Part shown: in pieces, positions 7,160 to 13,760 of the stretch
Numbering within the stretch: position 1 is the stretch's first letter
Layout: the number at the start of each line of letters is the position of its first letter
Assembly (NCBI GenBank): GCA_045577675.1
Contig: JAZNIV010000115.1
Location: 1 to 13,944, forward strand
DNA length: 13,944 nt
Direction: 5' to 3'
Source: UBA1738 sp045577675
GTDB lineage: Bacteria > Bacillota > Clostridia > UBA1381
Notes under the pieces: generated by a model
Database searches by the model: none
Told to the model about the DNA's origin: nothing
The model's input: the letters and a program-made list of their open reading frames with translations, nothing else
Translations under genes and position numbers: made by a program

Positions 7160-7196
7160 ATTTATATAAAAAAATCAGTCACCTGCTTCACTGTTC

Positions 7197-7440
7197 CTCC
7201 TTTTTCGTAAAAAGGCACGCTCGGCTCGCCTGTTCGTTTGTAGCGCACTCACAACGGCTCGCTGTCGCTACCACCTTTTTACGAGAGTGTGCCTTCGGCA
7301 CAGTTGAGTCGGTCTTTCTATGCTCCGCTGCTCCTTTTTCGCAAAAAGGTTACGTTCAAGTCGGCTATTCGCTTGTAAACGCACTCATAACACCTTTGTT
7401 TCACTACTAACCTTTTGCGATAGTGCCTTCGGCGTAGTTG
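7197..7440. repeat. degenerate tandem repeat with internal inverted arms (non-coding)
   Basis: Two diverged copies lie head to tail, about 7197-7306 and 7331-7440, offset by 134 nt at both ends (CTCCTTTTTCG at 7197 and 7331; GCCTTCGGC at 7291 and 7425). In each copy an outer arm pairs with a downstream arm: TCGTAAAAAGG (7205-7215) with CCTTTTTACGA (7274-7284), and TCGCAAAAAGGTTA (7339-7352) with TAACCTTTTGCGA (7408-7420), the latter with one extra A. Copy 1 also has an inner stem GTAGCG/CGCTAC (7240-7245/7266-7271) and a GTGCCTTCGGCAC hairpin. The whole stretch between the tRNA terminator and the AraC gene (7160-7461) has no convincing gene. I do not recognise the family. It could be a small mobile or extragenic repeat, or a duplicated structured RNA. 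Confidence 0.7.
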
Positions 7441-7461
7441 CATCTATATTGCGTTTTTTAC

Positions 7462-8256
7462 TTATATCCGCTTGCGGAAGGCTTTTTTGTATTGCGACGG
7501 AGTTTGTGAAAAATATTTTTTAAAGCAACGGCAAAATGTGTTAAGAGAATTATAGCCGGAGTCATAGGCTATTTCTGTAAGACTTTTGTCAGTTGTCCGT
7601 ATTTGAGAAGCAGCATATTCAGAACGTATGTTGCCCAGATATGTTTTAAATGGAATGTTTAGTCTATCGCAAAACAGATGTGATATATATGAGGGGTGAT
7701 ACCCAAATACTTTAGCAATATGGTTGATGCCTAGCTCTTCTTTAAAATTTTCATTTATATAAGCTATAATTTTTGATGGTAATTCTAAATTTCCTTCCAT
7801 TGGTATCATTTCAAGTACACTCAACAGGTTAGATAGTATTATATAAGTCCAGCCAATCATTTCGATATCGTTAATTCGCATTGTGATTTTTTGAAAGGCA
7901 AGGGCTGTGTTTTCGGAAATCACGCTTGCATCGATAAATGGATTACGGGGATATTTTGTGATGATATCCGGCAGGTTTTCGGCTAATAACTTGGTGTCGC
8001 AAATGATTGCCACGATTTCGGTGGGCTCATTTAATAATGAATCACATTCTATATATTCATGTATTGTGTTAGGGAAAATTGCAATAGCATCTCCCTTTTT
8101 TAATGTATAAATCTTTTCTCCCACTCTTACATTTTGCATTCCCGAAAGGCAAAATGCTATTTCCAGATAACTGTGAAAATGCGAAGGAAAGTTATAGGTT
8201 CTTTTTTTATGAGATATAAAAATTTTTTTTTGTTTTATTTCAAAATATGGGTGCAC
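7462..8256 (-). CDS. AraC family transcriptional regulator
   Basis: A 264-residue regulator with an N-terminal cupin sensor (about residues 20-80: FPSHFHSYLEIAFCLSGMQ, then LKKGDAIAIFPNTIHEY) and a C-terminal double helix-turn-helix (about 160-260). The second HTH ends in the classic ITEIAYDSGY-like stretch SLTEIAYDSGYNS, followed by F-C-R-C-F-K-K-Y-F and TPSQYKK. The start is set at GTG 8256, because GAGGGGG lies 7 nt upstream; the frame stays open a further 44 codons but that part crosses the promoter and has no ribosome binding site. It is transcribed divergently from the GH3 beta-glucosidase, so it most likely senses a sugar or glycoside and controls that gene. The ligand cannot be told from sequence. 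Confidence 0.92.
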   Translation of the reverse strand: MHPYFEIKQKKIFISHKKRTYNFPSHFHSYLEIAFCLSGMQNVRVGEKIYTLKKGDAIAIFPNTIHEYIECDSLLNEPTEIVAIICDTKLLAENLPDIITKYPRNPFIDASVISENTALAFQKITMRINDIEMIGWTYIILSNLLSVLEMIPMEGNLELPSKIIAYINENFKEELGINHIAKVFGYHPSYISHLFCDRLNIPFKTYLGNIRSEYAASQIRTTDKSLTEIAYDSGYNSLNTFCRCFKKYFSQTPSQYKKAFRKRI

Positions 8257-8286
8257 AATAATCCCCCTCAATCTTTTAATAACATA

Positions 8287-8316
8287 ATTATAACATAAAT
8301 AGTCGAATAATTGCAA
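8287..8316 (-). promoter_or_regulatory. promoter of the AraC-family gene
   Basis: Read on the minus strand: TTGCAA (8311-8316) and TATAAT (8287-8292, with an upstream TG) separated by 18 nt, about 30 nt before the GTG start. The -35 lies within the perfect palindrome ATTGCAAT (8310-8317). Confidence 0.65.
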
Positions 8317-8327
8317 TATAATAGCAT

Positions 8328-8357
8328 ATTTTGGTGAATATTTTATGACATTATGGT
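8328..8357 (+). promoter_or_regulatory. candidate AraC-type operator (direct repeat, 22-bp offset)
   Basis: ATTTTGGT (8328-8335) and ATTATGGT (8350-8357) match at 7 of 8 positions on the same strand, about two helical turns apart. The downstream copy ends directly against the -35 box of the beta-glucosidase promoter, the usual geometry for an AraC-family activator. The call rests on position and one repeat pair only. Confidence 0.4.
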
Positions 8358-8385
8358 TTGAAACAGATTCTGTATGTGATATAAT
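8358..8385 (+). promoter_or_regulatory. promoter of the GH3 beta-glucosidase gene
   Basis: TTGAAA (8358-8363) and a perfect TATAAT (8380-8385) with 16-nt spacing, 24 nt before the start codon. Confidence 0.7.
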
Positions 8386-8409
8386 CAAGAAAAAGGAGTG
8401 ATTTCAAAT

Positions 8410-10716
8410 ATGGAAAAATGGGCAAGAATTAAGTATCAACCCTGTCTGCCATTGGGTGACAACAACTCAAAAATAACAGGGTGTGATAAACATATACAGC
8501 TTTCAAGAGAGGCTGCGTGTGAGGGGACTGTGTTGCTGAAAAATAATGACAGCATTTTGCCTGTGAAAAAAGGAACAAAGGTTGCAATCTTTGGTAAAGC
8601 ACAGATAGACTATGTTAAAGGCGGCGGAGGCTCAGGAGACGTGCATTGCGAATATGTGCGAAATATTTACGAAGGCGTAAAGACGAAACAGACAATAGAG
8701 GTATTTGATGAGTTGTCACTTTATTATAAGGGCTATGTTGAAAAGGCATATAAAGTGGGCGAAACTGTAGGTCGACTCACGGAGCCGGAAATTCCTGAAG
8801 AACTAGTGAAATCTGCTGCAAAATTCACAGATACGGCAATCATTACAATAAATCGCTATTCCGGCGAAGGTTGGGACAGAAGAGGAGATGGCACAGATCC
8901 ATACTTTGAGCTTAGTGTTCAGGAAAAAAATATGGTAAACACTGTATGTGACAATTTTGATAAAGTTATTGTCCTTTTGAATACGGGTGCTATGATAGAT
9001 ACTTCATGGTTTGCAGATAATAATAAAATTCAAGCTGCTATTATGATCTGGCAGGGAGGTATGGAAGGTGGACTTGCTGTTGCTGATATCTTAACAGGAG
9101 AAGTAACTCCATCGGGCAAGCTGGTTGACACATGTGCAATTTCTTTGGCTGATTATCCTTCATCAGAGGGCTTCCACGAATCTGACGACTATGTAAAATA
9201 TACCGAAGACATTTTTGTGGGATATAGATATTTTGAAACTGTTCCGGGAATGAAGGAGCGAGTTGTATATCCTTTTGGATATGGGCTTTCCTATACAGAA
9301 TTTGAAATCAAGAACACGTCAGCACATACAGTTGGCAATAATATACTGGTAAGTGCAGATGTTAAAAACATCGGAGAGTATTGGGGTAAAGAGGTCGTTC
9401 AGGTTTATTACAGTGCTCCCGAGGGGAAAATAACAAAACCTGCCCGTGAACTGTGTGCCTTCAGAAAAACAAAGTTGCTTGCTCCCGGCGAAAGCGAAAC
9501 GCTGATGATGTGCTTTGATATCAATGATATGGCATCCTATGACGATAGGGGCGACGTTGAAAAATCTGCTTACGTAATGGAAGCCGGCGAATATAAAATA
9601 TTTGTAGGTACAAGTGTTCGTGATGCAAAAGAGATTGAGTTTAAATATGAACTTAAAGAAAATAAAATTTGCAAAAAGCTTACGGAATATTGCAAACCCA
9701 CAAACCTCGGTAAAAGGTTAACTGCGACAGGTGAATATATTGATGTGCCTGATGAGGAGTATACTCCAAAAACTTTTGCTTGTACGTATGAATGTGATAT
9801 AAAAATCCCTGAGGATGGAACTGAGAAAAAGCAGCTTATAGATGTTGTGAACGGCGAAATATCTCTTGATGACTTCATTTCACAATTGAGTGACGATGAG
9901 CTTCTGAGCTTATTGGTTGGACAAAAGAATACCGGAGTTGCAAATACTGATGGTATGGGAAATCTGCCTGAATATGGCATTCCTGCCCCTATGACAGTGG
10001 ACGGGCCTGCAGGGGTGCGAATCAAGCCCTATACCGGAGTCAGAACAACAGCATTCCCTGTGGCAACAATGCTTGCGTGCACATGGAACCCTGATATTCT
10101 TGAAAGAATTGGTGTTGCAGGTGCTCTTGAAACTAAGGAAAACAATCTCTCTATGTGGTTGACACCTGCCCTTAACATCCATCGCAGTCCGCTGTGCGGA
10201 AGAAACTTCGAATACTATTCTGAGGATCCGCTTGTGTCAGGAAAAATGGCAGCCGCAATGGTAAGAGGCATTCAGTCGCAAAGAATTGTAGCAACTCCAA
10301 AGCATTTTGCCTGCAACAACAAAGAAACTAATCGAAAAGAATCAAATTCCATTTTATCGGAAAGAGCACTGCGTGAGATTTATCTTAAGGGTTTTGAGAT
10401 TTGTGTTAAAGAAAGCGACCCTAAGCTTATCATGACGGCATATAACATTGTTAATAATGTGCGTGCATCCGAAAATGCAGAATTGATTACAGGAATTTTA
10501 AGAGGTGAATGGGGATACAACGGACTTGTGACAACGGATTGGTGGAATACTGCTGAAAAAAGTGCCGAAGTTAAAGCCGGCAATGATATCCGTATGCCTT
10601 CTACAACAAGTGACAGAAAACAAAAATATATAGACACAATTTCAGTTAAAAATACAAGAAATGAGCTTGCGATATGCGTAAAGAGATTACTTGAAATGAT
10701 TTTGTGGCTCGAATAG
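8410..10716 (+). CDS. GH3 beta-glucosidase with swapped (B-A) domain order
   Basis: A 768-residue family 3 glycoside hydrolase, probably removing beta-linked glucose (or another sugar) from the non-reducing end of oligosaccharides. The usual order is reversed. The alpha/beta sandwich domain comes first (about 30-290), with the likely acid/base Glu153 in SGEGWDR. A fibronectin-III-like domain follows (about 300-415, after YPFGYGLSYTEF). The TIM barrel is last (about 485-768), with GRNFEYYSEDP (R598), KHFACNN (K631-H632) and nucleophile Asp710 in TTDWW. The same order is known in Ruminococcus albus and Butyrivibrio fibrisolvens enzymes. No signal peptide is present, so it acts inside the cell on imported oligosaccharides. 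ATG 8410 is preferred over a GTG at 8398 that overlaps the ribosome binding site AAAAGGAG. It is divergent from an AraC regulator and monocistronic. Exact substrate is unknown. Confidence 0.92.
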   Translation: MEKWARIKYQPCLPLGDNNSKITGCDKHIQLSREAACEGTVLLKNNDSILPVKKGTKVAIFGKAQIDYVKGGGGSGDVHCEYVRNIYEGVKTKQTIEVFDELSLYYKGYVEKAYKVGETVGRLTEPEIPEELVKSAAKFTDTAIITINRYSGEGWDRRGDGTDPYFELSVQEKNMVNTVCDNFDKVIVLLNTGAMIDTSWFADNNKIQAAIMIWQGGMEGGLAVADILTGEVTPSGKLVDTCAISLADYPSSEGFHESDDYVKYTEDIFVGYRYFETVPGMKERVVYPFGYGLSYTEFEIKNTSAHTVGNNILVSADVKNIGEYWGKEVVQVYYSAPEGKITKPARELCAFRKTKLLAPGESETLMMCFDINDMASYDDRGDVEKSAYVMEAGEYKIFVGTSVRDAKEIEFKYELKENKICKKLTEYCKPTNLGKRLTATGEYIDVPDEEYTPKTFACTYECDIKIPEDGTEKKQLIDVVNGEISLDDFISQLSDDELLSLLVGQKNTGVANTDGMGNLPEYGIPAPMTVDGPAGVRIKPYTGVRTTAFPVATMLACTWNPDILERIGVAGALETKENNLSMWLTPALNIHRSPLCGRNFEYYSEDPLVSGKMAAAMVRGIQSQRIVATPKHFACNNKETNRKESNSILSERALREIYLKGFEICVKESDPKLIMTAYNIVNNVRASENAELITGILRGEWGYNGLVTTDWWNTAEKSAEVKAGNDIRMPSTTSDRKQKYIDTISVKNTRNELAICVKRLLEMILWLE

Positions 10717-10760
10717 AATGTAATAAAGTGGCATCTGAACAATTTTGTTCTTCGACGGTC

Positions 10761-10792
10761 TGCGGCGAGCTTTTTGGTTCGCCGCATTTTTT
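10761..10792 (+). terminator. terminator of the beta-glucosidase gene
   Basis: TGCGGCGAGC (10761-10770) pairs with GTTCGCCGCA (10777-10786), 10 bp with one G-T pair, followed by six T residues. Confidence 0.92.
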
Positions 10793-10866
10793 ATACAAAA
10801 AATACAGGATATATTGTTTGAAAATGTGGCAGTAGGGAAAAATTTCGTGCTGTATGGGTTAAAATA

Positions 10867-10895
10867 TTGACTTTTGGGAACTTTATTTGTATAAT
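10867..10895 (+). promoter_or_regulatory. ddh promoter
   Basis: TTGACT (10867-10872) and a perfect TATAAT (10890-10895) separated by 17 nt, 38 nt before the ddh start codon. Confidence 0.82.
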
Positions 10896-10932
10896 AATAT
10901 TTGGAAATTTTATTGTGAAAAGAGGAATTTTA

Positions 10933-11916
10933 ATGGGAATCAGAATTGGTATTGTCGGGTACGGAAATTTGGGAAGAGGCGTTGAATGTGCGATAAAGCA
11001 GAATAATGATATGACCTTATACGGCATTTTTACACGCAGGGAGCCGTCTGAAGTGGAAACTCTTACCGGTGCTGATGTTTATCATATTGACGATATTTTA
11101 AATCACAAGGACAATATCGATGCTTTGATTATATGTGGAGGCAGTGCAACCGACCTGCCGGTTCAGACACCGGAGCTTGCAAAAAGCTTTAATGTTATTG
11201 ACAGCTTCGATACTCACGCAAAAATCCCTGAGCATTTTGACAGGGTGGATAATTCTGCTAAGGCTGCCGGAAAGATTGCCATGATTTCTGTTGGCTGGGA
11301 CCCCGGAATGTTCTCGCTGAACAGGTTATATGCAGAGGCGGTTTTGCCTGATGGCAAGGACTATACCTTCTGGGGAAAGGGAGTAAGTCAGGGACATTCT
11401 GACGCAATCCGCAGAATTGATGGTGTTTTGGATGCAAGACAGTATACCATTCCTGTAGACGAAGCTCTTGATGCAGTAAGGAGTGGAGCAAATCCTGAGC
11501 TTACTACAAGGCAAAAGCATTTAAGAGAGTGCTTTGTGGTTGCAAAGGACGGTGCTGACCTTGGAAGAATTGAAAACGAAATTAAAACTATGCCGAACTA
11601 TTTTGCCGATTATGACACAACGGTACACTTCATTTCTATGGAGGAATTGATGCGTGACCATAGCGGTATTCCGCATGGTGGCTTTGTTATCAGATGTGGA
11701 AAAACAGGGCTCAATAAGGAAAATACGCACATTATTGAATACAGCTTAAAGCTTGATTCTAATCCGGAATTCACTTCATCTGTTTTGGTTGCGTATGCAC
11801 GTGCGGCGGTGAGAATGAATAATGAGGGAATGAGCGGCTGCAAAACAGTATTTGACGTTGCACCTGTCTATCTTTCACCAAAGCCTGCAGAAGATTTGAG
11901 AAAAAGGTTATTATAA
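10933..11916 (+). CDS. ddh: meso-diaminopimelate D-dehydrogenase
   Basis: Ddh reductively aminates tetrahydrodipicolinate to meso-2,6-diaminopimelate in one NADPH-dependent step, supplying lysine and peptidoglycan. The 327-residue product matches the family length (about 320-330). It starts with the Rossmann motif GYGNLG (9-14) in MGIRIGIVGYGNLGRGVE, has IDSFDTHAKIPEHFD (89-103), the signature GWDPGMFS (121-128) and WGKGVSQGHSDAIRRI (147-162), which form the substrate pocket. The start is ATG 10933, with AGAGGA upstream; 22 further in-frame codons upstream cover the promoter and have no ribosome binding site. It has its own promoter and terminator and is therefore probably monocistronic. Whether the cell also has the dapL or dapD/E route cannot be seen here. 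Confidence 0.95.
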   Translation: MGIRIGIVGYGNLGRGVECAIKQNNDMTLYGIFTRREPSEVETLTGADVYHIDDILNHKDNIDALIICGGSATDLPVQTPELAKSFNVIDSFDTHAKIPEHFDRVDNSAKAAGKIAMISVGWDPGMFSLNRLYAEAVLPDGKDYTFWGKGVSQGHSDAIRRIDGVLDARQYTIPVDEALDAVRSGANPELTTRQKHLRECFVVAKDGADLGRIENEIKTMPNYFADYDTTVHFISMEELMRDHSGIPHGGFVIRCGKTGLNKENTHIIEYSLKLDSNPEFTSSVLVAYARAAVRMNNEGMSGCKTVFDVAPVYLSPKPAEDLRKRLL

Positions 11917-11922
11917 AACTAT

Positions 11923-11957
11923 AAAAGGGACTGTAAAAAAATTACAGTTCCTTTTTT
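11923..11957 (+). terminator. ddh intrinsic terminator
   Basis: AAAAGGGACTGTAA pairs with TTACAGTTCCTTTT (14 bp with one G-T pair) around a short A-rich loop and ends in a T tract, 6 nt after the ddh stop codon. Confidence 0.93.
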
Positions 11958-11980
11958 GGGGATAGGAAAAATTGTTTGGA

Positions 11981-12059
11981 ATGAATAAAACGAGCCAAGG
12001 CCTTGCCTTGGGTTACCCGATGGCGTACGCGTGTACGCCGAGTGGCTCGTTTTATTCAT
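11981..12059. repeat. 79-nt palindromic element, three-way-junction fold
   Basis: ATGAATAAAACGAGCCA (11981-11997) is the perfect reverse complement of the sequence at 12043-12059, a 17-bp outer stem. Inside it sit two more perfect 7-bp hairpins: CCAAGGC-CTT-GCCTTGG (11995-12011, sharing CCA with the outer stem) and GGCGTAC-GCGT-GTACGCC (12022-12039). Between them is GGGTTACCC. The enclosed part is GC-rich while its flanks are A/T-rich. No T tract follows on either strand, so it is not an ordinary terminator. It lies between the ddh terminator and a terminator for the opposing gene. No target-site duplication is evident. It may be a miniature mobile or extragenic palindromic element, or a structured RNA. 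Confidence 0.8.
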
Positions 12060-12071
12060 AGCAAAAAGGCA

Positions 12072-12109
12072 TAAAAATAGAGAAATCTCTGTTTTTTGAG
12101 ATTTCTCTA
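12072..12109 (-). terminator. terminator of the purF-like gene
   Basis: A perfect 12-bp stem, TAGAGAAATCTC (12078-12089) with GAGATTTCTCTA (12098-12109). Read on the minus strand it is followed by TTTTT, 85 nt past the stop of the purF-like gene. Confidence 0.82.
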
Positions 12110-12193
12110 CATTAATTTAATCAAAAGTCAGGCCTGTAAAAGTTCTATGTTGTCGCCTTTTTGAACTCCAGACTATTTTTACATCCCCTTTGC

Positions 12194-13618
12194 TTATTCT
12201 TTGCCATCCCAACAATAGGTACATAGCTTGCATTTGTCAAGCCCAATTGCCTCGATAACTCCGTCAAGGGATTGGAATTCCAGTGATTTGAAATTGAGCT
12301 TTTTGCATATGGTATTTCTAAGATTTTTACCACGTTCGCTTTTTGAATTGCTGTATTCGTCAAGATGCTTAAGCCCTTCCTCGCCTTCAAGCTCCACAAT
12401 GGTTTTGCGTGTTATAAGCTCCATCGGGCTTGTTGCACGTGAGAAGTTTAAGTATTTACAGCTATACATAATCGGCGGACATGCAGAACGCATATGTACG
12501 GACCTTGCACCGTTATTGTAAAGGAAATCAACAGTGCCTTTAAGCTGCGTTCCACGTACTATTGAATCGTCCACGAACAGCAGGTTTTTATCCTTAATCA
12601 AATCGTGGATAGGAATTTGCTTCATTTTAGCAATTTTATTTCTGTCGTCCTGATGAGTTGGTGTAAAGCTTCTTGCCCAGGTAGGAGTGTACTTGATAAA
12701 CGGACGGGCGAAAGGCACGCCGCTACCGTTTGCGTAGCCGATTGCGTGCGGAGTTCCGGAATCCGGCACACCGCTTACATAGTCAATGTCCTCGGCATTT
12801 TTAGAGGCCTTGTCATCACGGGCCATAATTTCGCCGTTTTTGCAACGCATAACCTCAACATTAACCCCTTCATAGGTTGACGTAGGGTAGCCGTAGTATG
12901 TCCAGAGGAAGGAGCATATACGCATTTCCTTTCCCGGCTCTGCAAGCTGTGTGATGCCGTCCTTTGTGACTTCAACAATTTCTGCAGGACCCAATTCCTT
13001 TTCTATTTCATACCCGAGTTTTTGTGCGGCGAAGGATTCAAAGGTAACGCAGTAGCCGTCCTCACATTTTCCTATCATAACAGGTATACGTCCTAAGCGG
13101 TCACGTGCTGTAATGATTTTACCGTCATCTTTAAGAATTAATATCGATGCGGTTCCGTCAATTGATTCCTGTGCAAATTTTATACCATCGATAAAGTTGC
13201 TTTTTTGGTTTATTAATGCGGCGATAAGCTCGGTTGAGTTAACAGCACCGCCTGTCATTGCGTCAAAATGCCCGTGAGACAGAGAAAAATACTGCTCAAT
13301 AAGCTCGTCCGAGTTGTTTATAATGCCGATTGTGCAAATGGCATAAGAGCCGAGCTTAGAACGGATAAGCTTTGGCTGTGGGTCGTAGTCGCTGATACAA
13401 CCAATGGCAGAGTTACCTGTCATTTCATCAAAAACACCGTCAAATTTTGTTCTGAAGGGTGAATTTTCAATATTATGAATTTCACGCTGCAGACCGATTT
13501 TCTCGTCATATGCCGCCATACCTGCACGACGTGTACCTAAATGTGAATGGTAGTCAGTACCGAAAAATACGTCCGAAATTACGTTGCGTTTGCTGACTGC
13601 ACCAAAAAAGCCTCCCAT
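12194..13618 (-). CDS. PurF-like amidophosphoribosyltransferase homologue lacking the N-terminal Cys nucleophile
   Basis: A 474-residue protein of the glutamine PRPP amidotransferase (PurF) family, whose classical member makes phosphoribosylamine from PRPP and glutamine in purine synthesis. The PRTase half is intact: VPDSGTPHAIGYA (284-296) and the PRPP loop LLFVDDSIVRGTQ (346-358). Cysteines resembling the Fe-S ligands of Bacillus PurF are present: C235, C387, and C463/C466 in CKLC. In contrast the glutaminase half begins MGGFFG where PurF has M-C-G-x-F-G, so the nucleophile is Gly. The RYST and HNG glutamine-binding motifs appear as GCISDYD and IGIIN. The start is ATG 13618, 8 nt after CGGAGG. 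The protein may use free ammonia, rely on a partner glutaminase, or do something else. Similar clostridial proteins are usually annotated as amidophosphoribosyltransferase, as I recall. Confidence 0.85.
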   Translation of the reverse strand: MGGFFGAVSKRNVISDVFFGTDYHSHLGTRRAGMAAYDEKIGLQREIHNIENSPFRTKFDGVFDEMTGNSAIGCISDYDPQPKLIRSKLGSYAICTIGIINNSDELIEQYFSLSHGHFDAMTGGAVNSTELIAALINQKSNFIDGIKFAQESIDGTASILILKDDGKIITARDRLGRIPVMIGKCEDGYCVTFESFAAQKLGYEIEKELGPAEIVEVTKDGITQLAEPGKEMRICSFLWTYYGYPTSTYEGVNVEVMRCKNGEIMARDDKASKNAEDIDYVSGVPDSGTPHAIGYANGSGVPFARPFIKYTPTWARSFTPTHQDDRNKIAKMKQIPIHDLIKDKNLLFVDDSIVRGTQLKGTVDFLYNNGARSVHMRSACPPIMYSCKYLNFSRATSPMELITRKTIVELEGEEGLKHLDEYSNSKSERGKNLRNTICKKLNFKSLEFQSLDGVIEAIGLDKCKLCTYCWDGKE

Positions 13619-13650
13619 AGTCATTACCTCCGGCAATATAAGATGTTTTT

Positions 13651-13679
13651 ATTTTACCATATTTGAAAAAACAGGTCAA
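13651..13679 (-). promoter_or_regulatory. promoter of the purF-like gene
   Basis: Read on the minus strand: TTGACC (13674-13679) and TAAAAT (13651-13656) separated by 17 nt, 32 nt before the start codon. No PurBox (CGAAC-type) or purine-riboswitch core was seen in the leader. Confidence 0.72.
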
Positions 13680-13760
13680 TAACTGATAAAAAATACTGTC
13701 AATTTGTCGAAAAAAATAAGTAAAAAGTCCCGTTTTTGTTGTTTATTGTTTTGAAAGCCG

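Noticed and set aside
7465..7487. TCCGCTTGCGGA followed by GGCTTTTTTG, resembling a plus-strand terminator
   Set aside because: It lies within the C-terminal codons of the AraC gene on the other strand, the loop would be too tight, and no plus-strand gene ends here.
8257..8388. 44-codon N-terminal extension of the AraC regulator
   Set aside because: It contains the regulator's own -10 and -35 boxes; the GTG at 8256 has a strong GAGGGGG site at the right distance.
12135..12183. TGTAAAAGTTC with complementary GAAC and TTTTACA downstream of the purF-like stop
   Set aside because: The pairing is split by a 10-nt one-sided bulge and is A/T-rich; it may be a chance fold, and the real terminator is the perfect stem at 12078-12109.
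12197..13600. Several open frames of 64-97 codons antisense to the purF-like gene
   Set aside because: They are shadows of the real reading frame, with no ribosome binding sites or recognisable motifs.
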